From: a virus
Length of the DNA stretch: 47,005 nt
Strand: one strand, 5' to 3'
IMG/VR virus record: IMGVR_UViG_3300008111_000998
Coordinates: 1 to 47,005 of that record
The translations under genes were made by a program, and so were the position numbers. Positions 32,741 to 42,184 of this stretch are shown in pieces. The notes beneath the pieces are model-generated. The model did no database searches and was not told the origin of the DNA. It saw only the letters and a program-made list of their open reading frames with translations. The stretch's first letter is position 1; every line of letters begins with the position of its first letter.

Positions 32741-33876
32741 AATTGTGTTGTGAATGTTGATTTTGAAAGCAACATATCAAAGTTATATTTACATACAGAT
32801 CTAGAAAAATCTAAAAATTCTGCTAGTTCAGTTGTGTTTAATTTAGATAGGCGTTCAATTTCATCTACTACAGCTATCATTCGTTTTACATCATCTTCAA
32901 TGAGATCATATGCTTCATTAATATAAGGATGAAATGTTTTATAACCTATAGATCTAATTGCTTCTAAACTTCTAGGTCTACTTACAATTATAAAAGGATG
33001 AAAATTTGCAATTGGTTTAAAAAGCTTTTCACTTAAAAATCTTCCCTTTTCTAGGAAGTCATAATAATTTGTCTCACTTACTACACTAAAATAAGTTTCT
33101 TCATAAAATTTAGTAGTGCTTTGTAATAGGTTAACATGGTTAATTTCCATGTCTGTTCTATCTACAAATAACTCTGGCAACGATAAAATTTTATCTTCAT
33201 TATTTTTTAACAGTTCTAATTCTGTATAGTGATTTCTATGAATATCTAAAATGTCTGTCCAAACTTTATTCCAATCTCTATTGTCATCTGAGCTGGCTAG
33301 ACTTACATGTCCGTAATCTAATAAATTTCTAGCAGTTAAAAATGCTACCAGAGCAGGACGATGTAGTCTCCATCTTCTGTTTAAGTTTAAAAATTTTTTA
33401 GGATAATTTTTTGTTTTAAGTGTATCTGGAAAAACATAACCCATACTAGTTATGTCATTTTTAGTAGAAATTTCAAAAACTCTAGACCATTCAGCTGCAA
33501 TAGGTTTACAGTTATATTTTTTAGCTACTATATCAATTTCATTTTTTATATCAGCAGATTCACTTAATAATAATATTTGTTCTTCAGGAATTTTAAATTT
33601 AATAACAACAAATTTATAAACACCGTCAACAACTGAATGAAATGCTTCATGGCTGTTGTTTAAAATTAACTTAATTCGTCCGCGGCGGATTGAAATTAGT
33701 ATACTTGAAGGTACTACTTTGTTTAAATGTTCTAGTCCATCGCCAAGCATAAAGTCAACACAAAAATATTGTGCATCGTTAAACTTTCGCAGTTGTGGTA
33801 ACACAGTTACATCTCTCATAGAAATTTCGCTGTTCCAACCAATGTAAGGAGTATTGTTGTCGTTTATAATAGACAT
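32737..33876 (-). CDS. putative GT-B-like glycosyltransferase (same family as 23995 and 29593)
   Basis: The protein has 379 residues. The C-terminal section has FLSEKLFKPIANFHPFIIVS and RSIGYKTFHPYINEAYDLIE, which match the same section of its two paralogs. The N-terminal half has DAQYFCVDFMLGDGLEH and SSILISIRRGRIKLILNNS. It overlaps the SGNH gene by 4 bases and directly abuts the radical SAM gene upstream. Donor and acceptor are unknown, and the fold assignment is tentative. Confidence 0.6.
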   Translation of the reverse strand: MSIINDNNTPYIGWNSEISMRDVTVLPQLRKFNDAQYFCVDFMLGDGLEHLNKVVPSSILISIRRGRIKLILNNSHEAFHSVVDGVYKFVVIKFKIPEEQILLLSESADIKNEIDIVAKKYNCKPIAAEWSRVFEISTKNDITSMGYVFPDTLKTKNYPKKFLNLNRRWRLHRPALVAFLTARNLLDYGHVSLASSDDNRDWNKVWTDILDIHRNHYTELELLKNNEDKILSLPELFVDRTDMEINHVNLLQSTTKFYEETYFSVVSETNYYDFLEKGRFLSEKLFKPIANFHPFIIVSRPRSLEAIRSIGYKTFHPYINEAYDLIEDDVKRMIAVVDEIERLSKLNTTELAEFLDFSRSVCKYNFDMLLSKSTFTTQL

Positions 33877-34842
33877 TTAAATCATTTCAAATTTTGGAAT
33901 AATAATATCAGTACCGCAATGACAATGTTCTTTGCCGCAGATAATTTTTTTAGGGCCAACTGAACTTATGTCCTGTAATATGTGTCCTACCTTGTCACCT
34001 TGCCCGCAACTAGCTAAACTGACTTCTCCAGTAGGATTAATAAAAATAGCATCTCCTACATTGCACAGCCAGCCTTTAAAGAAATTTTCTCCGTTAACAA
34101 TAATTTCATTACTGTTAGTAGCTGATTTAGACTGATCGTCGTATTTGTTAAAACTAACTGCTTTACTTTCTTTGTAAGGTTTAGGTAATGTAAAATTCAT
34201 TTCTACGTTATGTGTATCAATGAACGTTTTCTTTTCAGGATCTTTATATTGCCAAGGACCTGCATTAACACTCATTTCATCAAATAACGGTGTCCATTCG
34301 ATAAAGTAGTTAGGCATAACTTCTTTTAAGTGATTGCCGTACTCTACAACTTCCCAGAATCGTTCTTCGTGCATCAACATCTTTGTACAAAGATAGTTTA
34401 CTTTGTCACAGAGAAAAATATTGTTTTCTTTATATTTTTCTTTGTCAGAAAATTCAACATGGAAACTGGCAACAATATCATCAAACAAATGATAGTGTTT
34501 TTCCCACCATGCTAACGGACGACTTAAATTAGTATTAACTGCTAATGTGCAGTCTGGCAATTTTTCTCGTAGCCATTCGCAGATAGGAATGAAATTTTTC
34601 CAAGCAGTAGGTTCTCCGCCAGAGAAGAAAAACTTATAATGTTTGTATCCTACTTTTTTATATCTTTCAATAATGATTTCTAAATTTTTAATATAAACAT
34701 CTAGGTTATCATCATTCCTATGACTGCCGCCCCAATTGCCTGGATTACAGTAACTACATTTAAAATTACAAAAATTATTAACTTGCCATGTAACTGCCAA
34801 ATACGGCTCAGGGGCTGTAATTGCTATTAACTTTTTGCCCAT
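33877..34842 (-). CDS. radical SAM protein with SPASM-like C-terminus
   Basis: The protein has 321 residues. The radical SAM cluster is C25-NFK-C29-SY-C32 near the N-terminus; SGGEPTAW is the SAM-binding motif. The end has a Cys-rich region (GWLCNVGDA, ASCGQGDK, ICGKEHCHCGTD) that could hold an auxiliary iron-sulfur cluster, as in SPASM proteins. Such enzymes often modify peptides or proteins. It overlaps the next radical SAM gene by 16 bases and abuts the GT-B-like gene, so it belongs to one operon. Confidence 0.85.
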   Translation of the reverse strand: MGKKLIAITAPEPYLAVTWQVNNFCNFKCSYCNPGNWGGSHRNDDNLDVYIKNLEIIIERYKKVGYKHYKFFFSGGEPTAWKNFIPICEWLREKLPDCTLAVNTNLSRPLAWWEKHYHLFDDIVASFHVEFSDKEKYKENNIFLCDKVNYLCTKMLMHEERFWEVVEYGNHLKEVMPNYFIEWTPLFDEMSVNAGPWQYKDPEKKTFIDTHNVEMNFTLPKPYKESKAVSFNKYDDQSKSATNSNEIIVNGENFFKGWLCNVGDAIFINPTGEVSLASCGQGDKVGHILQDISSVGPKKIICGKEHCHCGTDIIIPKFEMI

Positions 34843-36086
34843 CTATAAACCTCTTTTAATTCAGGAATTACATCTAAAATACTTTCATTGCGTACACTGT
34901 CTAATTCGTCATTGAATTTAATAAACTCTTGTATGCCGCCTTTGTTAGGATCACCGCTTTTTAAATTCTGACTTATCATTTTAAATCCATTACTAATGTG
35001 AGGATTGTACGAATATTTGTGAATGTATTCTCTGTAAAGTCTGCCTAGTTTTTCTTTTGAAAATTCAGGAAGAATCATGATATTTGAATACCACGGGCTA
35101 GTAGCAAGATTAAACCTAGGTGCTGTGTTTTTATCAATTAACTCATTGTCTATAAGATAGTCAAAGAATTTAGGAAACTGGAACACATTCCATATACTGA
35201 TTGTTGGTGTTATTTGGAACTGTGCATGTGGTACTAGTGCTTTTAATTCGCGTAAATTTTTCTCAGTTCTTTCCCAGTCAGTGCCTTTGCGAATCAATTC
35301 AGCATGATCTCCCATGCCGTCAAGACTGGCCCAAATAATTAGATTAGGGAACTTTTTCCAATACTCAATTAGATCTTTATCTTTAAATTTAAGACTGCTG
35401 AAATTTGTCGTGTAACTTAATTCAATAGTTTCATTTACTCCAGTTTCAATCCAGTAATCTAAACATTCATAATGCTCAGGAGTAATGATAATTTCTCCGC
35501 CGGCAAAGTAAACTTCTACTACATCTTTGAGATACGGTTTGAGTTTAGTCATTAACATTTGATCATCGTTGTTACTGACTACCATTTTAGTCATATTAAA
35601 ATGCTTGTCTAAAACTTCAACACCTTTATGTTCAATAAATTCCTGTGCCCATAGGCTAGAGCAACTTGGTCCGCAACTACGGCATTTCATATTACATAGA
35701 TTGCTAAAACGAATATCCATATATTTTAATTTAAATTCGTTTAAGCTGCCATCGTCATTAGTATCTTCCACAATATCAACAAAGTCAAGACCTCTGCGTT
35801 TATTATGACTCTGACGCATAGTCCACGTGCCTAATTTTTCAAGATCGTAGCATCGTTGGCATGCTTCAACAGGTTCGTCGTTGAGCATGTTTAGACGCAT
35901 TTTCTTATAATCATCACTGTTCATCATTTCTAGTACAGATTCGTTTGATTTAATTTCGCCCACTGGCTTATTACTATCAGCTACACAGCACGGCATTACT
36001 CTACGATCTGGCCAAGCGTGAAAGTGAATCCACGGCAGTATACAAAAATGTTTTCCATTTTCAACAAGGTCTTTTACGTTTTTCAT
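34827..36086 (-). CDS. N-terminal twitch domain radical SAM protein
   Basis: The protein has 419 residues. Before the radical SAM cluster lies a Cys-rich twitch-like domain: C15 (HFCILPWIHFHAWPDRRVMP region), C33-C34, C76 and C79. The SAM cluster is C131-NMK-C135-RS-C138, followed by VYFAGGEI and later a strand IIWASLDGMGDHAELIR. This order (twitch domain first) matches the N_Twi_rSAM family known from marine phages and bacteria, whose substrates are unknown. Two paralogs follow directly upstream (36089, 37311). Confidence 0.85.
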   Translation of the reverse strand: MKNVKDLVENGKHFCILPWIHFHAWPDRRVMPCCVADSNKPVGEIKSNESVLEMMNSDDYKKMRLNMLNDEPVEACQRCYDLEKLGTWTMRQSHNKRRGLDFVDIVEDTNDDGSLNEFKLKYMDIRFSNLCNMKCRSCGPSCSSLWAQEFIEHKGVEVLDKHFNMTKMVVSNNDDQMLMTKLKPYLKDVVEVYFAGGEIIITPEHYECLDYWIETGVNETIELSYTTNFSSLKFKDKDLIEYWKKFPNLIIWASLDGMGDHAELIRKGTDWERTEKNLRELKALVPHAQFQITPTISIWNVFQFPKFFDYLIDNELIDKNTAPRFNLATSPWYSNIMILPEFSKEKLGRLYREYIHKYSYNPHISNGFKMISQNLKSGDPNKGGIQEFIKFNDELDSVRNESILDVIPELKEVYRWAKS

Positions 36087-36088
36087 TC

Positions 36089-37327
36089 TTACTCCGTTAG
36101 ATTCATAAGTCTATTTAATTCTGGGAAAGTTTTAATAAAACTCTCACCTCTAATCTTATCAGTTGACAAGACATGCATAAAAAATGTCTTTTTATTTTCG
36201 TCCCAAGTATCACTTTCGTCTGCAAATTTAACTGCATCTGTTACGAGGTTGTTTAACAGTATCCATTCAGGGCCGTTAGACGATATAAATTTTTCTGCGT
36301 TTTCTTTTGCAGAGGCTTTTAAAATTTTTGGCATACTTTTAGCAGAATAGTAACTAGGATGCACAGCAAGATACAGGCTATGATACCAGTCTTCTAATCT
36401 TACAATATTTTTTTCTTTAAGATAATTGTAAAAGTCGCCAATGGTCAAATAATTAAAAATACTGAATACTGTGTTTATTTGAAAATGTACGTAATCTAAT
36501 TGTCTAAAAGTAAGCAAATTACTTTCCACTTTCCCCCAATCTGTACCGTGACGTAGCCATTCTGCTCGTTCACCGTAATGATCAATTGAGCAACTTAATT
36601 CAACACGTTTGAAATGTTTCCACAGATCAAGAATGTCATGATTTTTATATTTGATGTTACTGGCGTTGGTATTATAACGCAGTGTCACATCTGTTCTACC
36701 CTTGCGAATCATTTCTTCAAGGATTGTATAATGCTCGTCTGTGATCAATGGTTCGCCGCCAGCAAAGTATGCTAGATCAATATGTTCAATGTGTGTTAAA
36801 ACTTCATTAAGCAAATCGCCTTTGCCATCGTCAGCATGGATGATTATAGGATGTTTAGGATCAAAATTAGCTCGCTGTTCAGCGGCCCACTGACTGCTAA
36901 ACTCTGCACCACAGGTACGACATTTAAAGTTACAAATATTACTAAAACGTATGTCGTAATATTTCATCTTGAAGTCAGGCATAGTACCGTCTTCTTGCGT
37001 CTGTGGCACTAGTTCATCAAAATCTTTACCCCAGTGTTCTTTACTATAATTTCTAAAACTATGGGGGCCAGCTTCTTCGTGTTTATAACAAAAATTGCAG
37101 ATCTCGCTCTTTTTCTCATTTAACATATTAAGACGAATAGTTTTCATCTTGTCATTGTTAAAGGCATCTTTTAATGTTGTTTGTTTTGTATTACCAAATG
37201 GAGTTGTGTAGTTATTACTACAGCAAGGATAGATGTCACCTTTGGGAGTTACATTTAAGTGCATCCACGGAAACATGCAAAATACTTTGCTCTCATTGAG
37301 TAAAAAATCTTTATCTATATTGTTCAT
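36089..37327 (-). CDS. N-terminal twitch domain radical SAM protein, second paralog
   Basis: The protein has 412 residues from ATG at 37327, which is close to the preceding stop; an in-frame ATG at 37444 lies far inside the previous gene and adds 39 residues with no similarity to its paralog. Twitch-domain Cys are C17, C35-C36, C77 and C80. The SAM cluster is C132-NFK-C136-RT-C139. AYFAGGEPLITDEHY is the SAM-binding block. It is clearly related to the protein at 34827 and somewhat to that at 37311. It overlaps the upstream gene by 17 bases. Confidence 0.84.
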   Translation of the reverse strand: MNNIDKDFLLNESKVFCMFPWMHLNVTPKGDIYPCCSNNYTTPFGNTKQTTLKDAFNNDKMKTIRLNMLNEKKSEICNFCYKHEEAGPHSFRNYSKEHWGKDFDELVPQTQEDGTMPDFKMKYYDIRFSNICNFKCRTCGAEFSSQWAAEQRANFDPKHPIIIHADDGKGDLLNEVLTHIEHIDLAYFAGGEPLITDEHYTILEEMIRKGRTDVTLRYNTNASNIKYKNHDILDLWKHFKRVELSCSIDHYGERAEWLRHGTDWGKVESNLLTFRQLDYVHFQINTVFSIFNYLTIGDFYNYLKEKNIVRLEDWYHSLYLAVHPSYYSAKSMPKILKASAKENAEKFISSNGPEWILLNNLVTDAVKFADESDTWDENKKTFFMHVLSTDKIRGESFIKTFPELNRLMNLTE

Positions 37328-38699
37328 TGGCAATTTCGCATAGTTTATAAAAACTTTCCATTTCTGGAAACACTTGTAAAAAGCTAGTGTCTCGTCTACT
37401 GTCCATGGCACTAAACCAATTGAAGAAATCTTTACGTCCTTCAATTAGTTTTTCACGAGAATGATTTGTATTCTCCATGTAGTCCACTACACGTTTAAAT
37501 TTTTCATATTCAACGCTGGTAAATTTGTCACTGGCATTATCATCTACATTGTCTTCCATGAACTTTAAACTGTCTTTCATGTAAGGCATGAATTCTTGTT
37601 TAGGTAATAGATTCATGTCATATTGAAGAGGATCTCGAAGATATGGAGTATCGAAACGTACACGATGTTCTTTTTTGTCATCATACCATCCGTACTGTTT
37701 GCGCCATTCTAACATTTTTTCTAGTAAGGATTTAAATGTTGTAACACTTAAAATATTAAATGTAATCATAAAAGTAATAGGACTAGTTGTCTTTGTAAGA
37801 TAAGTGTGAAAGTTTTCTTCCCATACTGTTAAGTCAAGTCCTGTGCGAATATATTCAGCACGAGGTCCCCATGTGTCCATACTAGTAAACAATTTAAAAT
37901 TTCTAATTTTGTTATTGACTTTAAGTTCTTCTACTTCTGTAGATAATCTATCAACTAACCCGGTCTTAACTCCAAGATTACTATTAACATTAAGTTCTAG
38001 CCAAGGCATAGGATCTTTGTTAATCTTGTCAAGTAATCGCCATGTGCTCACGTGCATTAGGGGTTCACCGCCTGTAACTCGCATAATGTTTAATGTCTTA
38101 CGCAGTTCTGGCCACCAACGCCAAAATGCATCCACATACGGATTATCTTCTTCACGACTGTATAACTTCATCCAATCAATGTCACATCGATGATTCTTAA
38201 CTGTGGTTACTGGGCCATGTTCTTTAATTTCGTTGAAGAATCTTGTACTATATTTGGGATGACAGTATCCGCATTTAAAATTACATTCGTTACCAAAATT
38301 AATCTCGATATATTCAGGATTAATATTTTGATCCCATGCACCTTTAGCTGTTTGTTCGTAGCGTTCTTCTGTAAAAATACTGGCATTACGAATATGGCGA
38401 TCACTGATATATTCAGGACCCATGGCTTCTATGTTCCAGCAATATTGACAACCGTCAGGCTTCTTACCCTCTAGCATCATCTTGCGTTCTTGTTTTTTGT
38501 GATCGGTATTGTGTAACGCACTAGGATTATCAAATACTTCAATTAAAGGGATCTTATGAGGAGCAGGATGATAACAACTGTGTGTTTCACCTGTTTGTAA
38601 GTACATAGTCACATGATGCCATTTGGCAAGACAGAATGTAGGACTTACTTCATTCTCTACTTTTATCTTAATTGTTTTGATCTTTTCTTGTTCGTTCAT
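37311..38699 (-). CDS. N-terminal twitch domain radical SAM protein, third and divergent paralog
   Basis: The protein has 462 residues. Twitch-domain Cys are C23, C42, C84 and C87; the paired Cys of its two paralogs is a single Cys here. The SAM cluster is C139-NFK-C143-GY-C146, and RVTGGEPLMHVSTWR is the SAM-binding block. An insertion region of about 40 residues with basic and aromatic residues (RKQYGWYDDKKEHRVRFD) distinguishes it. The start is ATG in an ATGA junction with the GT-A-like gene upstream. Confidence 0.84.
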   Translation of the reverse strand: MNEQEKIKTIKIKVENEVSPTFCLAKWHHVTMYLQTGETHSCYHPAPHKIPLIEVFDNPSALHNTDHKKQERKMMLEGKKPDGCQYCWNIEAMGPEYISDRHIRNASIFTEERYEQTAKGAWDQNINPEYIEINFGNECNFKCGYCHPKYSTRFFNEIKEHGPVTTVKNHRCDIDWMKLYSREEDNPYVDAFWRWWPELRKTLNIMRVTGGEPLMHVSTWRLLDKINKDPMPWLELNVNSNLGVKTGLVDRLSTEVEELKVNNKIRNFKLFTSMDTWGPRAEYIRTGLDLTVWEENFHTYLTKTTSPITFMITFNILSVTTFKSLLEKMLEWRKQYGWYDDKKEHRVRFDTPYLRDPLQYDMNLLPKQEFMPYMKDSLKFMEDNVDDNASDKFTSVEYEKFKRVVDYMENTNHSREKLIEGRKDFFNWFSAMDSRRDTSFLQVFPEMESFYKLCEIANEQYR

Positions 38700-39592
38700 T
38701 TAAAATACTTTCTCAGTGCATCTTGCATTTTTTTGTAGTAAACGGAACCGTCTGCATCAAGGTCAGCAATTTCAAGTCCATGAGTTTGTTTAATTTCTTG
38801 TCCGTAAAATTTAATTTTTTCTTCTGCATGATCAACAGTTTTATCTGCCCAATGTTCTTTCCAATAATCAGTCAAATATTCAAAATCTCTCACATTGGCA
38901 TATTCCCAATCGGTGCAGTTAGTCATATAACAACCTTCTCTAGCACCTAGCATACTGTACAAGCCGTTGTCAACATCTCGCCCAACTGAGCACCATGTTA
39001 TTAATCTGTAGTAGTTTTCCCACCAAACTTGTTTTTTCATATCAGTAACTTTAGCGCCTTGGTCCAGTGACATTTTAACACCTTCACGGAAACCTGCCCG
39101 CCATGCTTGGAACGGTGTGGCATTGGTGTAACTTTCGCTGTAGTTGTCATTGAACTGATGATACCGATGATCAAAACAAAACTCAACTAGCCCTTTGTGA
39201 TCTGTAGGGTCTGAATTTTCGTGTGTTTTCATATCGTTAACAAACTTACGTGTCCACATCTTAAGGCCACCGTTACCATACATAAGATGATTAACGTGTA
39301 CTCGTCCTGCCCAACTAAAGACATAGGTATCGTCAAACCCTAGTTCATCTAGGTCAACAACTACTTGAAAAAACTTGCTGTCAACAATATTATCAGCATC
39401 AACTGTGATAAAATATTCTGTTTCACTTTTGGCAGCGCAGGCTTTATGTGCGGCGTCGCTGCCTTTAACTCCATGTACACGTTTAGCCCATGGGACTTTT
39501 TTTAATAAGTCTGCATAATTTTTTTCTGCATTAGGCTCGTCATAACTTAAGAATACAATGTCTTGATCAATAACTTTAATTTTATTACTCAT
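38696..39592 (-). CDS. GT-A-like glycosyltransferase-type protein, paralog of the 17485 gene
   Basis: The protein has 298 residues. It has DIVFLSYDEPNAEKNYADLL, KKVPWAKRVHGVKGSDAAHK, ITVDADN (D65-A-D67), NHLMYGNGGLKMWTR, and PFQAWRAGFREGVKMSLDQG. The match to the gene at 17485 extends over the whole length and to the C-terminal module of the 1622-residue protein. It sits at the other end of the block from the repeat-protein pair and is linked by ATGA to both neighbours. Confidence 0.75.
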   Translation of the reverse strand: MSNKIKVIDQDIVFLSYDEPNAEKNYADLLKKVPWAKRVHGVKGSDAAHKACAAKSETEYFITVDADNIVDSKFFQVVVDLDELGFDDTYVFSWAGRVHVNHLMYGNGGLKMWTRKFVNDMKTHENSDPTDHKGLVEFCFDHRYHQFNDNYSESYTNATPFQAWRAGFREGVKMSLDQGAKVTDMKKQVWWENYYRLITWCSVGRDVDNGLYSMLGAREGCYMTNCTDWEYANVRDFEYLTDYWKEHWADKTVDHAEEKIKFYGQEIKQTHGLEIADLDADGSVYYKKMQDALRKYFK

Positions 39593-40161
39593 GCTTTTTC
39601 CTTAATTCCGTAATTAGGAAATCTTTTTAATGTTGCTACACTTATCTGAGAAAACTGTTGTTCGTGATCACTTTCAAAACTATAATCTATTTTACCATCA
39701 ACTATGTTGTCAACATCAATTGTAAAGTATCTATATAGGTAATGAGGATCATCTTTTTTGCAAATATAAAATGTAATAGGCGGCAATACTTCTATTTTTT
39801 CTAGTGCTTCTTCATTAAAATATACTGTCCATTTACTGTCATCTATACTGTGTTCAAGAACAACATTATCATCGGTGTGTAAGGTTACTGGCAAGATTTG
39901 AAATAAAGGTTTACTATACTCTACTGTATCATTTTCTGAAATTGTGATGCCTTTGCTTAAATTATAAAAATATTCTATATTATATTTTCTAAAATCTTTT
40001 TTACCATTAATAAAATCATCTATTAAAAATAGATCAATTTCAAATATTTTATAGTTGTCTTCTTTGACGTTACTTAATGAATGAACAGTACCTTCATTAT
40101 CGTAATGAACATAAAAAGAATTATATACTGTTCCGGAAGTTAAACGGTCTTTTCTGCTCAT
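39589..40161 (-). CDS. conserved phage protein of unknown function
   Basis: The protein has 190 residues. It has FYVHYDNEGTVHSLSNVKED, FRKYNIEYFYNLSKGITI and a C-terminal strand segment. It recurs in my memory of marine phages as an unassigned protein. It is soluble with no signal or membrane segment. It is coupled by 4-base overlaps to the GT-A-like gene and the next glycosyltransferase-type gene, so it probably belongs to the same pathway. Confidence 0.65.
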   Translation of the reverse strand: MSRKDRLTSGTVYNSFYVHYDNEGTVHSLSNVKEDNYKIFEIDLFLIDDFINGKKDFRKYNIEYFYNLSKGITISENDTVEYSKPLFQILPVTLHTDDNVVLEHSIDDSKWTVYFNEEALEKIEVLPPITFYICKKDDPHYLYRYFTIDVDNIVDGKIDYSFESDHEQQFSQISVATLKRFPNYGIKEKA

Positions 40162-40988
40162 AAGTTTTCCAATTTTTTAATTATGTCATCAGTAAGAAAT
40201 TCATCTTCTACATAATGAAATAGTCCGTGCTGTTGAAAGTTTCCAACTTTTAAATTACCGTCATCACTGAAATAAGAAGATATAGCCGATGTCCATTTGT
40301 TAGGAATATTTTTCCAGCCTTGTATTGCTGGTTTCATATGTGTAAAGCTTGGTACTAGTGTATCTTTGGTAGTAAATTGTTCTTCACAGCCCATAAACTT
40401 AAGAGCTAATGCTACACTTACATCCATACTGCAAAATGTCTGTGGAGAATTTTTAAGATGTAGCGGGTAAAATTTTCTCCACTGGTCAATAATAATTTCT
40501 AACCATTTAAAAAATTCATATGTTCTATCAATCTTTTTAAAATAAAACGCACCAGTGTAAGTGTTAACTAGATTATTAGCAGTAAACGTTTTTCTATAAT
40601 AATCGTTGTTAATAATATTTCCTCGATAATCTAATACATTCGAAGTAAAAAATAAATCTTTTTGTTCAAGATATTTCCACCAATGATCATTGCTGTTTAG
40701 CAATAGCATGTCAGTGTCATAGACAATATTTTCAACAAATGGACTTATGTGTATTACTTTCCATCGATTTTCAATTTTCCAAGATGACCCTTCTGCATCG
40801 TCGCCCCAGGGAATTGGCAGTATGTGATCGAACGCATGTCTATACGATTCAGGTACTTCGTTATTAGTGACTAAACATGTTTCACGATATAACTTGTTGT
40901 TCTTTTTAATACTTAACGCCAAAGCGTAAGCCTGTCTTACGTAATCAACATTAGAATTTTGTGCTACAAAAATATGACCATTAGACAT
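40158..40988 (-). CDS. GT-A-type glycosyltransferase-like protein with DTD motif
   Basis: The protein has 276 residues. It starts HIFVAQNSNVDYVRQAYALA and has VYDTDMLLLN (D91-T-D93), the nucleotide-sugar and metal site of GT-A folds, near the place it occupies in GT8-like enzymes. A segment FYFKKIDRTYEFFKWLE follows. The acceptor is unknown. It has an 8-base overlap with a relative downstream in the plus-strand sense (upstream in transcription) and a 4-base overlap with the next gene. Confidence 0.75.
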   Translation of the reverse strand: MSNGHIFVAQNSNVDYVRQAYALALSIKKNNKLYRETCLVTNNEVPESYRHAFDHILPIPWGDDAEGSSWKIENRWKVIHISPFVENIVYDTDMLLLNSNDHWWKYLEQKDLFFTSNVLDYRGNIINNDYYRKTFTANNLVNTYTGAFYFKKIDRTYEFFKWLEIIIDQWRKFYPLHLKNSPQTFCSMDVSVALALKFMGCEEQFTTKDTLVPSFTHMKPAIQGWKNIPNKWTSAISSYFSDDGNLKVGNFQQHGLFHYVEDEFLTDDIIKKLENL

Positions 40989-41817
40989 TGTTAATCTGCC
41001 TTAATAAACTATACTTGTTCATTACATGAACATCAACTGTTGATGTCTTAACTGGGGTAAAATCTGAAGAGTATCCTTCTTTCTGAACTAAAAACTTCAT
41101 TACAGAATCTTCAATTCCAAAAAGAATATCAGAATCTCGTATGTAAAATAGTTTGCCAGGTAATTGATGTGCAAATGTTCCTAGAGTAAATCCATTGAGC
41201 ATGTGTATAGCAATACTAAATGCATAGTCATTCCTAAAATTAGTACTGTGTATTTGATACACTAACTTATAATAGGTCCAGTTTTCCTTAATATGCTTAA
41301 CTAGTGCAAATAATAATTCTGTATTTGCTGTTTTCTTAAAGAAGAATACTGTGGCCCAGTAAAAAGGAATACTGTGCTCACCTATTGTGGTAAATTCAGA
41401 AACATCACGCCATTGCGCTAGATCAAACCCTTGTTGATAAATTAAAAAGTCATGAGGTTGATCCCAGCAATAGCTTAATGTTTTTGAATTTACAATATAA
41501 TCTGAATCAATTACCAGTGTGTTCTCGTATGGAGTAAGATCGAACACACTATAACGTGTACTATTTTTCCAAGGAAGTTTAACACTCTTATTTGCACCGT
41601 CGTAAAAGTACTTTGAATTGGCCTGCTCTTCTTGGTCTAACTCTATAATTTTATCAAACACTGAAATATCTAACTTGTCAAAGATAGTTTTATCATCTGT
41701 TATGACTGTCACAGGAACTTCTAAAAATTGTGTTACCTTCTTTGCGGCGAACCAAGCCAGTTGTGCGTAATCAATTTCTTGATTATTATAGGCAAACAAC
41801 ACTACTCCGTTGGTCAT
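40981..41817 (-). CDS. GT-A-type glycosyltransferase-like protein with DSD motif
   Basis: The protein has 278 residues. It starts VVLFAYNNQEIDYAQLAWFA and has LVIDSDYIVN (D104-S-D106), the GT-A metal and nucleotide-sugar site. It is similar in order to the protein at 40158, probably a diverged paralog. LPWKNSTRYSVFDLTPYENT precedes the motif. No membrane segment is seen. It is joined to the genes on both sides by short overlaps. Confidence 0.72.
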   Translation of the reverse strand: MTNGVVLFAYNNQEIDYAQLAWFAAKKVTQFLEVPVTVITDDKTIFDKLDISVFDKIIELDQEEQANSKYFYDGANKSVKLPWKNSTRYSVFDLTPYENTLVIDSDYIVNSKTLSYCWDQPHDFLIYQQGFDLAQWRDVSEFTTIGEHSIPFYWATVFFFKKTANTELLFALVKHIKENWTYYKLVYQIHSTNFRNDYAFSIAIHMLNGFTLGTFAHQLPGKLFYIRDSDILFGIEDSVMKFLVQKEGYSSDFTPVKTSTVDVHVMNKYSLLRQINNV

Positions 41818-42161
41818 TTTACTAGAGTCTCCACTGATCTACTGTTCTTAAGTTGTGAGTACTTGGTGTAATACTCATTAATAGAACTTTGATAAATTAC
41901 TATCAGTGTTTCTAAAAAGTTTTTAAGATTTTCAATGCTTATCGGAGTATGATTATCATCAATCAGTACCAGATCCTCATCATAGCCTAGATCCGTTAGT
42001 GTTTTAACAAAATTTATAAGGTCGCGAGTTACAGTAAATGTTCCACCGTTTTGATAATGGATCAAGTTTTGAAGAAATTCTTCTTTGAGTATGTGTTTTT
42101 GATTTGACAACGTAGTCATATAATTGGCTACGTCAAAGGCTTTTTGGACGATTGGATCCAT
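41814..42161 (-). CDS. conserved phage protein, first gene of the long minus-strand operon
   Basis: The protein has 115 residues, helical and soluble (QKAFDVANYMTTLSNQKHIL, then an alpha/beta middle with LVLIDDNHTPISIENL). I recall this family from marine T4-like phages with no role. The start follows an AGGAG ribosome site 6-7 bases before ATG, and a perfect sigma70-type promoter lies 24 bases upstream. It shares an ATGA overlap with the following gene. Confidence 0.7.
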   Translation of the reverse strand: MDPIVQKAFDVANYMTTLSNQKHILKEEFLQNLIHYQNGGTFTVTRDLINFVKTLTDLGYDEDLVLIDDNHTPISIENLKNFLETLIVIYQSSINEYYTKYSQLKNSRSVETLVK

Positions 42162-42184
42162 GACAACTCCTAGATTTAATAGTT

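Noticed and set aside
37328-37444. Longer start of the second twitch radical SAM gene
   Set aside because: It would overlap the upstream gene by 134 bases, and the added 39 residues show no likeness to the paralog's start.
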